From positions 1 to 38,301 of the forward strand of contig NZ_CAMLJP010000056.1 in the NCBI RefSeq assembly GCF_946480385.1: a stretch of 38,301 bases of DNA, read 5' to 3'. The translations under genes and the position numbers were made by a program. This stretch comes from an uncultured Azospirillum sp. Its GTDB lineage: Bacteria; Pseudomonadota; Alphaproteobacteria; Azospirillales; Azospirillaceae. The notes under the pieces were generated by a model. It had not been told where the DNA came from and did not search any database. It saw nothing but the letters and a program-made list of their open reading frames with translations. How positions within the stretch are numbered: position 1 is the first letter of the stretch; every line of letters starts with the position of its first letter. Positions 16,708-25,271 of this stretch are shown here, in pieces.

Positions 16708-17160
16708 TTACTCGATGATGAGGAGAACTTCGCCGAACTCGACCGGCTGGGCGTCGGACACCAGCACCTCGGCGACGGTGCCGGCGCGCGGGGCCTTGAT
16801 CGGGTTCATGACCTTCATCGCCTCTATGATCATGATGGTCTGGCCCGCCTTGACCACGTCGCCCGGACGAACGAAGGGCGTGCCGCCCGGCTCGGCCGCC
16901 AGATAGGCGGTGCCGACCATCGGCGAGGTCACGGCGCCCGGATGGCTCGCCGGCTTGGCCGAGCCCGGAGCCGCCGCGGCGGCGACCGGGGCGGCCGCCA
17001 GGACCGGGGCAGCCTGGACGGCGACCGTCTGGGCGGCGGTCGGGCGGGTGACGCGGATGCGCTTTTCGCCCTCGGCGAACTCGATCTCGCTCAAGCCCGT
17101 CTCACGCAGGAGGTCCGCCAGCTTGCGGACCAGATCGCCGTCGATGTCGAAGCTCGCCAT
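16708..17160 (-). CDS. accB: Acetyl-CoA carboxylase, biotin carboxyl carrier protein
   Basis: Carries biotin between the carboxylase and the transcarboxylase. The 150-residue protein has an N-terminal domain (1-40), an Ala/Pro-rich linker (about 41-78) and the biotinyl domain, with biotin attached at Lys116 in EAMKVMNPIKA. Order and spacing (aroQ, 22 bp, accB, 19 bp, accC) indicate one operon. Confidence 0.97.
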   Translation of the reverse strand: MASFDIDGDLVRKLADLLRETGLSEIEFAEGEKRIRVTRPTAAQTVAVQAAPVLAAAPVAAAAAPGSAKPASHPGAVTSPMVGTAYLAAEPGGTPFVRPGDVVKAGQTIMIIEAMKVMNPIKAPRAGTVAEVLVSDAQPVEFGEVLLIIE

Positions 17161-17182
17161 GATGTCAGTCGTTCCCGTTTCC

Positions 17183-17632
17183 TTAATCGCGGTCGATGAT
17201 GTTCGCGATGGCGTCCAGCGCCAGAAGATACCCGTGCGGCCCGAATCCGCAGATCATCCCCCTCGCCACCGGCGAGATATAGGAGTGATGACGGACCGGC
17301 TCGCGCTTGAAGATGTTCGACAGATGGACCTCGATCACCGGCAGCTCCGACAGGATCAGGCTGTCCATGATTGCGACCGAGGTGTGGGTGTAGGCGCCGG
17401 CGTTGATGACGATGCCGTCATTCTCCGTGCGCGCCTGCTGGATCCACGAGACCAGTTCGCCTTCGTGGTTGGACTGCCGGAAGTCCACGGTCAGACCCAG
17501 CGTGTCGGCACGCTCGTGGCAGGCGGCCTCCAGGTCGTCCAGGGTCATCGACCCGTAGATTTGCGGCTCCCGCACACCCAGCATGTTGAGGTTCGGCCCG
17601 TTGAGGACCAGAATCGACGCGTCGATGGCCAC
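17183..17632 (-). CDS. aroQ: 3-dehydroquinate dehydratase, type II
   Basis: Converts 3-dehydroquinate to 3-dehydroshikimate in the shikimate pathway. The 149-residue protein has the family blocks NGPNLNMLGVREP followed by catalytic Tyr26, NAGAYTHTS (77-85) and EVHLSNIFKREPVRHHS with the general acid His103. The start is GTG at 17632, supported by AAGGGG 9 bases upstream. It is first in the operon with accB and accC, an order common in proteobacteria. Confidence 0.96.
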   Translation of the reverse strand: MAIDASILVLNGPNLNMLGVREPQIYGSMTLDDLEAACHERADTLGLTVDFRQSNHEGELVSWIQQARTENDGIVINAGAYTHTSVAIMDSLILSELPVIEVHLSNIFKREPVRHHSYISPVARGMICGFGPHGYLLALDAIANIIDRD

Positions 17633-17667
17633 GGCCCGCGCCCCTTTTCCAATATCGAAACCGCGCG

Positions 17668-17695
17668 TTTATAGCACGAAGCACCGTCCTGTCCA
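17668..17695 (-). promoter_or_regulatory. Sigma-70 promoter of aroQ-accB-accC
   Basis: On the minus strand TGGACA (-35) and TATAAA (-10) are separated by 16 bp, each matching consensus at 5 of 6 positions. The predicted transcript start lies about 28 bases before the aroQ GTG. Confidence 0.65.
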
Positions 17696-17786
17696 TGGCA
17701 ACGGGGGCCTATGGCGCGGAAAAGCACGACATCGAACCGGAATATCGCCCCGGCCGCCGCAAAGACCGCGCAAAACCGAGGGAAAT

Positions 17787-18662
17787 CTAGGGAGCCGAAT
17801 GAACCGTGTGGGCGTCCAGCAGCCGGCTGTAAATCCCCTGCCGTTTCAGCGTCTTCAGCCCGTCGTTGAAGGCGGCGACCATCGCTTCCGCCCCCGGCGT
17901 GGCCCGCCCCACCACCAGATGCAGGGTCACCACGGCGAAGGGGCGCTCCGATACCCGGATCTCTTCGGCCAGACCGGCGCGGGCGATGGCTGCGGCGGCG
18001 CTGTATTCGTCGATCACCAGGGCGTCGGCCCGGCCGGCGGCCACCATCCGCACGCAGGCACCGAGGTCCGTCGGCGTGTGCCGGGTCAGTTGGCTCCGCT
18101 GCACCAGCGCCTCCAGTTCGGCCGGCAGGGCGTAGCCGACCGGCTGGCAGACCGCCCGCCCGAGGAAGCCCGTCACGCCGCCGGAGTTGGCACCAGCGTC
18201 ACCGCCATGGAACTCCATTGTCGACCGTTTCGACAGATAGACGAACTGCCGCACCTCGACCACCGGGTCGGAAAACAGCACCTCGCGCTCCCGCTCCGGC
18301 GTGCGGACATAGGGGAAGGTGGCGAGGAAGCGGCCGGAGACCACGCCGTCATAACCGCGCTTCCACGGCATGAACCGCACATCATACCGGCGCCCGCCGA
18401 CCGCGAAGGCCTGGCGGACCAAATCCGTCACCAGACCGCCGCCCGGCAGATCCTCGCCGGTGTAGGGGGCGTAATCGCCGCCGGTCACCAGATCCAGTCC
18501 GGTGTAGGGGGCCGGCGCCGGGGGCATGCCGGGTGCGGATCGCGCCTCCAGCGCCGATAGCCGGACCGGCGCCGCGCACAGCAGCAGCACGACCATGACG
18601 GCGCCCAGCACCGTCCGTCCTGTTCCGCCTGCCGCGCCGCCTGCCGATTCCCGCACGTTCAC
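17787..18662 (-). CDS. Extracellular solute-binding protein family 3-like
   Basis: A 291-residue exported protein with an N-terminal signal segment (about 18-38, rich in Leu, Val and Ala). The mature part resembles the periplasmic amino-acid-binding fold (SBP family 3): DYAPYTGEDLPGGGLVTDLV at the start, RFMPWKRGYDGVVSGRF, then a domain with GACVRMVAAGRADALVIDE. No ABC permease or ATPase genes are adjacent, so it may be an orphan binding or sensing protein rather than part of a transporter. The start is taken as GTG 18662, but the signal peptide would allow nearby alternatives. Confidence 0.75.
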   Translation of the reverse strand: MNVRESAGGAAGGTGRTVLGAVMVVLLLCAAPVRLSALEARSAPGMPPAPAPYTGLDLVTGGDYAPYTGEDLPGGGLVTDLVRQAFAVGGRRYDVRFMPWKRGYDGVVSGRFLATFPYVRTPEREREVLFSDPVVEVRQFVYLSKRSTMEFHGGDAGANSGGVTGFLGRAVCQPVGYALPAELEALVQRSQLTRHTPTDLGACVRMVAAGRADALVIDEYSAAAAIARAGLAEEIRVSERPFAVVTLHLVVGRATPGAEAMVAAFNDGLKTLKRQGIYSRLLDAHTVHSAP

Positions 18663-18769
18663 TGGCCGTCCACTGGTGAGTCCCGCGCCGCCGTCCGGCG
18701 GTCGAGCGCAGATCTAATGACCCATCCGTTGCGCTGTAAAGGGTGGCCGAGGTCCTATGCGGCCCGCGG

Positions 18770-20242
18770 TCAGTCCGCCGCGGCGGCCGGGCCGGGCGCG
18801 GCGTCCCTGGCACGGCGGCCGGCCGGATCGGTGTAGAGGTCGTTGACGCGCTGGACATGCACCGCCGTCGCCTCGCGGATGGCGAAGATCGCCCGGCGCG
18901 CCCGCCCGCCCCAGCCGGCCGGCTGCTTGGCGAAGATCGAACGGAAGAAGCGCGTGTTCTTCAGGAAGGCCGCCCGCAGGTCCAGGTCGACATCGCCGAA
19001 GCGGTCACTCAGGGACGCGGCGATGCGGCGGGCGAAGAACTGGCGGAGCTTGAAATGCCCGGCCAGGAACAGCCCGCCCAGCAGCAGGGCGGTGGCGATC
19101 AGGTGCAGCGGCAGCCCGCCGTCGGCATTCTCGAACAGCCAGCCGAGGAAGGCGCCGAAGCCGCCGCCAACCGTCTGCACCACCGTCCCCAGCAGGGCCA
19201 GCAGCAGCACGCCCCAAACCGCGTCGCCGGTCAGCACGCGGCGGCGCCACGTCGCCATCGCCTCGCGCAGCTTGGGCACCACCTCGCCCTCCAGCTCCTT
19301 GGTCAAGCTGTCGATCGAGCCGATGATGCGATAGGCGCGGGCGACCTCCACCTCATTGATGCGGGTGTGGATCTCGGCGAGGTCGTGGTCGCGGCGCGCC
19401 TCGTAGCGGGCGCGGCGGCCGTCATCCTCGATGTCGACGGCGGAGCGCTGGTCGTAGATGGCGTAGAAGCGGCCCGACACCAGCCCGGCCTGGGCGATGG
19501 CGCGCTGCCAGGCGCCGAACACCGCCTCCAGATTGTCCTCCTTGGCCGTGGTATCGACCTGATTGAGGATGTAGCAAACCTTGCGGGCGTCGGCGCGGTT
19601 GACCGTCTTGGCGACCAGATGGCGCAGCGTGTCCTGCATGGCGCCCGGTTCCGGATGGCGGGCGTCGAAGAACACCAGCACGAGGTCCGACAGCTCGACA
19701 ATGTGGTCGACCAGCCGCAGGACCGAGCGGCGCTGGTCGTCGGCGTCGAAGCCGGGCGAATCGATGAAGATCTTGCCCTTGGTCCGCGGGCCGGCCAGCG
19801 TCTTCAGCTGCAGGTAATTGTCGATCCGCTTGCCCTCGCCGGCCGCTACCTTCTCGATCTCGTCGGCGATGCGGTAGAAGGGAAAGCGCGGGTCGGCGTT
19901 CAGTGCGGTGCCGGGCAGCGCCTCCTTGCGCGTCTCCGGCCCGTGGCAGATGACGGTGAACTTGTCGTCGACCGCCTGGTTTCCGGTGTTCTGCAGCACC
20001 TCGCCCAGATAGCCGTTGAGGAAGGTCGATTTGCCGGCCGAGAAGGTGCCAAGCACCGCGACCATCGGCCACCAGGGGATGCGGGTGGTGAGCGATTCAT
20101 GGCGGTCGATCAGCCCAAGCCCGGCCAGGATGCGGTCGAAGGCGCGGAAGGTCGGAAGGACCGGCAGCAGGTTGGGGTTTTCCGCGCGCAGATGGGCATC
20201 CAAGGCCGCAAGGCGCTGCTGAAGGGCTTGCCGGGGGGTCAT
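18770..20242 (-). CDS. Dynamin-like GTPase with membrane segments
   Basis: A 490-residue dynamin-superfamily GTPase. The GTP-binding motifs are G1 GTFSAGKS (65-72), G3 DSPGFD (161-166) and G4 NQVD (227-230). Two hydrophobic segments (about 342-370 and 380-396) would anchor it in the inner membrane, and charged, probably helical stretches flank them. Bacterial dynamins act in membrane remodelling or repair. Many occur as adjacent pairs; here only one gene is seen. It is preceded by about 200 bp shared with the divergent gene at 20443. Confidence 0.88.
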   Translation of the reverse strand: MTPRQALQQRLAALDAHLRAENPNLLPVLPTFRAFDRILAGLGLIDRHESLTTRIPWWPMVAVLGTFSAGKSTFLNGYLGEVLQNTGNQAVDDKFTVICHGPETRKEALPGTALNADPRFPFYRIADEIEKVAAGEGKRIDNYLQLKTLAGPRTKGKIFIDSPGFDADDQRRSVLRLVDHIVELSDLVLVFFDARHPEPGAMQDTLRHLVAKTVNRADARKVCYILNQVDTTAKEDNLEAVFGAWQRAIAQAGLVSGRFYAIYDQRSAVDIEDDGRRARYEARRDHDLAEIHTRINEVEVARAYRIIGSIDSLTKELEGEVVPKLREAMATWRRRVLTGDAVWGVLLLALLGTVVQTVGGGFGAFLGWLFENADGGLPLHLIATALLLGGLFLAGHFKLRQFFARRIAASLSDRFGDVDLDLRAAFLKNTRFFRSIFAKQPAGWGGRARRAIFAIREATAVHVQRVNDLYTDPAGRRARDAAPGPAAAAD

Positions 20243-20442
20243 GGGCGGGCGAATTCCACTGTTGCACGGGCCGGGAAGGCGGGCCGGAGAGAGGACGGCG
20301 GCCCGAATAAGGACGGCCTTTCTCTAGCACGGGCGGGACCGGCACCGGACATGAAATCTCCCTCATCATCCATGCGGAGACTCCGGCCGGACCGTTCGCC
20401 AGGGTGTGGGAACATGGAGGGCGGCCTTCGCGTTCCCTCGCG

Positions 20443-21123
20443 ATGGACGACACCGACGGCAACCGCGACAGCCCCTCCACCTCCGTGCCCGCCAGTTCGG
20501 AGCAGGAGCATCGGCTGACCGCGGAGGAACTGGCTTTCCTGCTGCGCGACCCGATGCTGCGGGCGCGCGAGGCGGAGCGCGCCGCCCGCTCCAACCGCAG
20601 CCGCACCGAACGTCGCGCCGCCGACCCGGCTTATGCCGAGCGGCTGCGCGCCGGCGATCGCGAACGCCAGCGGCGGCGGCGGCGGCGCGACTCCATCGGC
20701 CGTCCCGAACCACCGGAGCAGCCTGCCGTCGCCCTGCCCGACCTGACCCAGACGCAGGCGGTGGAGCGGCTGACCGACCACCTGAACCGCAGCGCCTCTG
20801 CCCAGGCGGTACAGCTGCGCGCGCGCCCCGACCGCATCCATCTCTATGCCGAGGCCTTCGTCGCCTACCGCACCCTGTCGGCCGACGGTGTCCGACCGAC
20901 GCGCGGCGCGCTGGCCGCCCTGCTGAAGTCGCGCTTCGGCCGCAGCATCACACCGTCCCAGGTTCAGAAGCTGCGCGACCATGTGGAAGGGTTCGCCACC
21001 GCCGGTGGACCCTGGGCAGTGCCATCCCCGTCGCGAGCCGTTGCCCGGCCCGCCTCCGCCCAGACCGGGAGCGGCGGCAAGGCCGATATGGATGGTCACG
21101 CACCACGCCCTTCGCGGCCCTGA
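20443..21123 (+). CDS. Uncharacterised basic protein
   Basis: A 226-residue protein not recognised as any family. Third-codon GC is strongly biased in this frame, which marks it as the coding one against two overlapping shadow frames. Residues about 40-85 form a charged, probably helical region with an arginine run (RERQRRRRRR). Residues about 115-180 read like a compact helical domain ending in TRGALAALLKSRFGRSITPS, which could be a DNA-binding helix pair but is not proven. The C-terminal 45 residues are Pro/Ser/Ala-rich. The ATG at 20443 lacks a clear ribosome-binding site, so the start is uncertain. Confidence 0.6.
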   Translation: MDDTDGNRDSPSTSVPASSEQEHRLTAEELAFLLRDPMLRAREAERAARSNRSRTERRAADPAYAERLRAGDRERQRRRRRRDSIGRPEPPEQPAVALPDLTQTQAVERLTDHLNRSASAQAVQLRARPDRIHLYAEAFVAYRTLSADGVRPTRGALAALLKSRFGRSITPSQVQKLRDHVEGFATAGGPWAVPSPSRAVARPASAQTGSGGKADMDGHAPRPSRP

Positions 21124-21659
21124 ATCCTCCGCCGAGGGAGCCGATCGGCACCGCTCCAATATAGTTAATTATGTATTAATGATTGCCCGGCCAACGATAC
21201 CAGCCCACGGCGGCCGGTCGCGGATGCGTGACGCGGTGTATCGGCCTGTGGAACAGAAAGTTATTCTGCAAGCGTTCGAATATTTACCACAACCAGAAGC
21301 TTTCTGATCACCATTTGTGGCGGTGCAAACCCTATCCGGTCACGATCGTCGAATTCCTGTAAACAAAAAGCTATCGATCCAACCATTGGGCGAGCCGGAA
21401 GATTCCGGGATTTCCGCAAAAGGGTTGAGTGCAGGGATCTGACAAGCCTTTCTGGCAATTGATCCTCATCGCCCGCGAAATAATACAAAGCTGTAACACG
21501 ACAACTCTTGCGAATGCTGCCGCACCATCGATGCCTATCGGAATATGGCGGCCGCGCGTCAATATTCAAAAGTTTTCTCTTGAACATCCGCAAGGAATGT
21601 GTGAACAATCTTTTCATTCTCGCAAAGAGAGGCTGCGGAAGACTAGGCATCGGAGACCA
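21124..21659. other. AT-rich intergenic region upstream of the XRE regulator
   Basis: About 535 bp of clearly lower GC than its surroundings, with no frame that looks coding. It contains a perfect CtrA-type box (21165-21179), a weak FNR-like match at 21459-21472 (8 of 10) and a GGAAC...CGTT pair at 21250-21276 with an 18-bp spacer, one base longer than the usual EcfG limit. It probably serves as a long control region for the regulator gene, or is a remnant of inserted DNA. Confidence 0.6.
21165..21179. promoter_or_regulatory. CtrA-type binding site
   Basis: TTAA-TTATGTA-TTAA is an exact match to the full CtrA consensus TTAA-N7-TTAA. CtrA is the alphaproteobacterial regulator of motility and cell-cycle genes. 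The site is about 480 bp upstream of the XRE regulator and 42 bp past the preceding gene. The local AT-richness raises the chance of a random match. Confidence 0.45.
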
Positions 21660-22388
21660 ATGGACATGAGTGAACCGACGGCGCGCAAAAGAGGACGACG
21701 CGGATCGCCGGAATCCTGGTCTGTGGACGCCCATGTCGGGCAGCGCGTGCGGATGCGCCGAACCCTTCTGGGAATGAGCCAGGAAAAACTTGGCGAGGCC
21801 ATCGGCCTGACGTTTCAGCAGGTTCAGAAGTACGAACGCGGCTCCAACCGCATATCGGCCGGAACCCTGTACCGTCTTGGACAGGTGCTGGATGTTCCGG
21901 TCAGCTTCTTTTTCGACACCTACAGCGATGGCGACGGCCTGCGCCGGTCGCGCAGCGGCTTTCAGGAGTCGGACGACAGCGAGACCCAAATCAGCCGGCG
22001 CGAGGCGCGGCTCCTCCGCCTGTGGCGCGCCGCCCCCTCCCATGTGTCGGACGAGATGCTGTCTCTTCTCTCCGCGCTGTCACCGGAAATCAAAGAGCCG
22101 CCGGAAGGCTCAGACGAGGGCGAGGATGGCGACCCCGACTCCTCGACATCCCAGAACCCGACGCAGTCATCCGGCGGCGGCCTTCTCGCAAGCAGCGAAA
22201 TCGTCGCCGCGGCTCCGGAGGGGGAAAGCGCCCGCAAGGCCGGCCGCACGGTTCGCAGCGATGCACCGCGGGTGAAGCCGGTGAAATCCGCCGACGACTC
22301 CAGCCAAAGCAAGGCACGCCGCCGTCATGGCGCGGTTTGGGACCCGACCGACATTCTGCGCGCGACCAAGCCCTCGCCGCGAAGCTGA
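21660..22388 (+). CDS. XRE-family helix-turn-helix regulator
   Basis: A 242-residue DNA-binding protein. The HTH_3/XRE domain spans about 26-82 (VGQRVRMRRTLLGMSQEKLG, then GLTFQQVQKYERGSNRISAG and LDVPVSFFF). Residues about 95-130 form a second helical segment, and the last 100 residues are acidic, then Ser/Lys-rich, probably disordered. GGAG precedes the ATG at 21660 by 4 bases; ATG 21666 (MSEPTARK) is also possible. Short relatives of this type are common in Azospirillum and other alphaproteobacteria, usually without known targets. It ends at a strong bidirectional terminator. Confidence 0.88.
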   Translation: MDMSEPTARKRGRRGSPESWSVDAHVGQRVRMRRTLLGMSQEKLGEAIGLTFQQVQKYERGSNRISAGTLYRLGQVLDVPVSFFFDTYSDGDGLRRSRSGFQESDDSETQISRREARLLRLWRAAPSHVSDEMLSLLSALSPEIKEPPEGSDEGEDGDPDSSTSQNPTQSSGGGLLASSEIVAAAPEGESARKAGRTVRSDAPRVKPVKSADDSSQSKARRRHGAVWDPTDILRATKPSPRS

Positions 22389-22433
22389 AAGCGGCAGGAC
22401 GACCGATAGGCAGCATGCACACATCCGCACATC

Positions 22434-22469
22434 AAAAAGGCTCCGCATCGGTCGATGCGGAGCCTTTTT
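22434..22469. terminator. Strong bidirectional terminator
   Basis: A perfect 16-bp stem (22434-22449 with 22454-22469, loop GGTC) begins with AAAAA and ends with TTTTT, so it works on both strands between the convergent XRE and peptidase genes. Confidence 0.95.
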
Positions 22470-22537
22470 GCATGGAATGACGCACCCAGGGTGCCGGCTG
22501 CTAAAGCCAACTGGCCGCTGACCCGCCGATCCGGTTT

Positions 22538-23170
22538 CTACCAGCTGCGAACCGGGCCGACGTCGAGATGGACGAAGCCGCTGCGCGGGTAGAAGCCGAC
22601 GCCGCCCGACTGCATCGCCTTCGCCGTCTCAGAGATGGCGCGCAATTGGGTGTCGGGCAGGCGGATATCGATCGCCATGCCGCGAGTGTGATAGCTTTCC
22701 TTCGCCACCCCGCGCGACCGGCGCCGCGCCATCGCATTGGTGCGGCGGGAGCGGTAACCGCAGATCACTTCGAACGGATCGTCCGACCCGACACTCTGGT
22801 GAACGCGGGCGAGCAGGTCGAACAGGCGCGGATCGTAACGGCAGACCTGCTTGGCCCGATGGTCGCGCAAAAGCACGTCCAGCTTGCGTAGCGCATCCGG
22901 CTTGTAATGGCCGTCTGCCCAATAGACGCCGTCGAACCGCTCCTGCGTGTTGATGTTGTGCAGGCTGATGCGCCTGACACTGCCGGCAAGGGGAGCGGCC
23001 TCCGCGCTGCCCGACCCCAGCAGGACCGGCGCCGTCGCCACACTGGTGGCGACCCCCGTCATCAGTCCCGAAGCGGCCGGGAGGGACGACGTTACCGCCG
23101 CGGCGGCAAAACCCAGGAACCCGCGCCGCCCGATGGTCGGAGCGGCACGCTCATCATCCCCCAAATGCAT
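22538..23170 (-). CDS. Tat-exported M15/DUF882 (YcbK-like) peptidase
   Basis: A 210-residue putative murein endopeptidase. The N-terminus carries a twin-arginine signal (RRGFLGFAAAAV) followed by a hydrophobic stretch, predicting Tat export. The catalytic domain has the zinc-type residues SYHTRGMAIDIRL and FVHLDVG and the preceding GYRSRRTN, as in the DUF882/peptidase M15 family. ATG 23170 has GAGG 7 bases upstream and is preferred over a 34-residue longer frame. It is divergent from an L,D-transpeptidase gene, an association seen also for E. coli ycbB-ycbK, and fits peptidoglycan editing. Confidence 0.92.
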   Translation of the reverse strand: MHLGDDERAAPTIGRRGFLGFAAAAVTSSLPAASGLMTGVATSVATAPVLLGSGSAEAAPLAGSVRRISLHNINTQERFDGVYWADGHYKPDALRKLDVLLRDHRAKQVCRYDPRLFDLLARVHQSVGSDDPFEVICGYRSRRTNAMARRRSRGVAKESYHTRGMAIDIRLPDTQLRAISETAKAMQSGGVGFYPRSGFVHLDVGPVRSW

Positions 23171-23553
23171 CCCCGAACCTCGTCGTTTTACGTTTTTGGC
23201 CGTTCTACGCTGTGGCCGTTCGGCGTTTGGCGGGTCGCGTGGCGCCCGCGGGTGGTATAACCTTATGACCAACGCTGGTCCGAAGCGTCCCGTCTGGTGT
23301 GAATCGTCTCCGGACGGATATCCGTATAAGGAAGGTCATCGGCCGAGGCAACCAAAAAATTTTGCACTGTGACCTTCTTGCATAGGCTGGTCATAGGACG
23401 GCGGCAGGAAGATCACACCGGGAGAATGATCGACTGAATTTCGCGCCGCACGCCTCGCCTTCCATTATTGCGTTGCATAAATTGTTCGGAAGGGCGGCGG
23501 CTGCGCGTTCGTTCGTATGCGCGGCCAGCCCACTGTGACAGAGGGTATCCGAC
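23171..23553. other. Divergent control region of peptidase and L,D-transpeptidase genes
   Basis: 383 bp between divergent start codons. A 14-bp palindrome GACCA-ACGC-TGGTC (23269-23282 region) sits on the peptidase side, and an AT-rich segment (about 23345-23500) precedes the transpeptidase. No small gene was supported. Confidence 0.5.
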
Positions 23554-24897
23554 ATGACCGTATCCGCCGACCTCCGCAAGCCCTGCAAGCTGGCCATGCT
23601 GGCGCTCGCCGCCGCATCGGCGCTGGCGCTGCTCGGCGTCGGGCCCGCGGACGCCCTGCCCTACCGCGACACCCTGACGCAATGGGCCGACCGGCTGGAC
23701 GCCGCCGCCGTGGAGCTGGACCGCAACCCGGTGCAGCCGTCGACCCGAATCGGCGAAGGCGGCCTGTTGAAGCGGGGCAGCAGCGGCGAGCGCGTCGGCC
23801 GGCTGTCGCAGCGGCTGGTCGAACTCGGCCTGCTGCCGGCGGACAAGGCGTCGGACGTCTTCACCGCCGACGTCGACCTCGCGGTCAAGGCCTTCCAGCT
23901 CGCCCAGCGGATGAAGCAGGACGGGTTGGTGGGCGCCGGCACCCGTGCCGCCCTCGACCGCACGCCGGCCGAGGCAGCGGCGCTGATGCGGCAGAGCGCC
24001 GTCGCGATGCGCAGCTTCCGCGACACCGCCCCGGACAATGTCCTGGTGGTGAACCTGACCGACCAGACCACCACGCTGGTGCGCGGCGGGGAGGAGGAGC
24101 TGACGATGCGCGCCATCGTCGGCCGGCCGTCGCGCGAGACGCCGCTGCTGACCGACCGCATCACCCACGTCATCGTCAACCCGACCTGGACCGTGCCGCC
24201 CACCGTTCTGAAGGAAGACAAGCTGCCGATGCTGCGGGCCAAGGGCGTGCCTGGCATCCAGAACGCCATCGTCTATCTCGACGGGCAGGAGGTGGCGCCG
24301 GAAACGGTCGACTGGCACGACGTCACGCCCGGCCGGGTCCGCATCGTGCAGCAGCCGGGCGACCACAACGCGCTCGGCCGGTTCCGCTTCAACCTGACCA
24401 ACCCCTACGACATCTACCTGCACGGCACCAACGAGCCGCGGCTGTTCGCGCGCGAACTGCGCTCCATCAGTTCCGGCTGCGTCCGGCTGGAGGATCCGCG
24501 CCGGCTGGCGGAGCTGCTGCTGCAGGGAACCAGCGTGACCCCGGCGCGAATCGACCGCATGCTGGACAAGCCGCAGCCGCAGTGGGTCAAGCTGCCGACG
24601 CCGATGCCGGTCCAGTTCGTCTATTGGATCGCCACGGTCGAGGCCGACGGTGCCGTCCGCCTGCATCCGGACATCTACGACCGCCTGGACGACGTGCCGG
24701 TCGGCGCTTCCGCCCCGGCGGTGGAGCCGGCGCCCGGTCCGCTCCCGGCCGTCGCACCCGCGACCGCCCCGACGACCACCCCTGCGGTGACGCCGGCCGA
24801 CACCGGCCGCGCCGCCATGCCTGAGGGCAGGAGCGGCACGGCAGATGGCGCTGCGGGAGGTACGGTGGGCAACGCGGCGGACAAGTCCCGCGTCTGA
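23554..24897 (+). CDS. L,D-transpeptidase (YcbB-like, YkuD domain)
   Basis: Makes 3-3 peptidoglycan cross-links or attaches proteins to peptidoglycan in the periplasm. The 447-residue protein has a signal peptide (about 8-34, ending ADA), a PG_binding_1 domain (about 71-138) and a YkuD catalytic domain (about 161-325) with His290 in YLHGTN and the catalytic Cys309 in SSGCVRLEDP. The C-terminal 90 residues are Pro/Ala/Thr-rich. AGAGGG precedes the ATG at a good distance. It converges with the DUF2934 gene across 5 bp. Confidence 0.95.
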   Translation: MTVSADLRKPCKLAMLALAAASALALLGVGPADALPYRDTLTQWADRLDAAAVELDRNPVQPSTRIGEGGLLKRGSSGERVGRLSQRLVELGLLPADKASDVFTADVDLAVKAFQLAQRMKQDGLVGAGTRAALDRTPAEAAALMRQSAVAMRSFRDTAPDNVLVVNLTDQTTTLVRGGEEELTMRAIVGRPSRETPLLTDRITHVIVNPTWTVPPTVLKEDKLPMLRAKGVPGIQNAIVYLDGQEVAPETVDWHDVTPGRVRIVQQPGDHNALGRFRFNLTNPYDIYLHGTNEPRLFARELRSISSGCVRLEDPRRLAELLLQGTSVTPARIDRMLDKPQPQWVKLPTPMPVQFVYWIATVEADGAVRLHPDIYDRLDDVPVGASAPAVEPAPGPLPAVAPATAPTTTPAVTPADTGRAAMPEGRSGTADGAAGGTVGNAADKSRV

Positions 24898-24902
24898 GGG
24901 TC

Positions 24903-25271
24903 CTAGGCCCGACGGCGGGTCTTCTTGCTGCGGTTTGGCGGCACGGCAGTGGAAGCCGCCTCCTCCGGTGTCGGCCAGACCTCGCGATCGCCGCGCATCG
25001 GCATTCCCATTTCGTCGCCCTGGTCGGCGAGGCCGGGCTGCTCGCCCTGATTGGCGATGCTCAGCACCGGCTCCACCGGCTCTGTCCGCATCGCGGTCGC
25101 TTCCGGACCGCCGGCCGGGTTGGGTTTCAGCGTGTCGCGGTAATTGTCCTGGATCGCGATCTCCTCGCTGGCCAGCTCCCAATGAGCGGCGTCGCGGCCT
25201 TCCGGCCGGCCTTCGCGTTCCCAGATCTCATGCGCGCGCCGACGGATGCGGCTTTCCAAATCCTCGGCCAT
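24903..25271 (-). CDS. DUF2934 family protein
   Basis: A 122-residue soluble protein. The N-terminal DUF2934 motif (about 5-40: RIRRRAHEIWEREGRPEG, then HWELASEEI) is clear; the rest is acidic and low in complexity, ending with a basic tail (NRSKKTRRRA). Function unknown. ATG 25271 has GGAG 9 bases upstream; a much longer open frame upstream is not coding. A candidate EcfG-type promoter lies 100 bp upstream. It ends with TAG. Confidence 0.85.
   Translation of the reverse strand: MAEDLESRIRRRAHEIWEREGRPEGRDAAHWELASEEIAIQDNYRDTLKPNPAGGPEATAMRTEPVEPVLSIANQGEQPGLADQGDEMGMPMRGDREVWPTPEEAASTAVPPNRSKKTRRRA

Noticed and set aside
20239..21159. 306-residue minus-strand frame and a second + frame over the gene at 20443
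   Set aside because: Third-position GC bias fits only the + frame starting at 20443; the others look like shadows.
21250..21276. EcfG promoter GGAAC...CGTT upstream of the XRE gene
   Set aside because: The spacer is 18 bp, outside the usual 16-17, and it lies far from the start codon.
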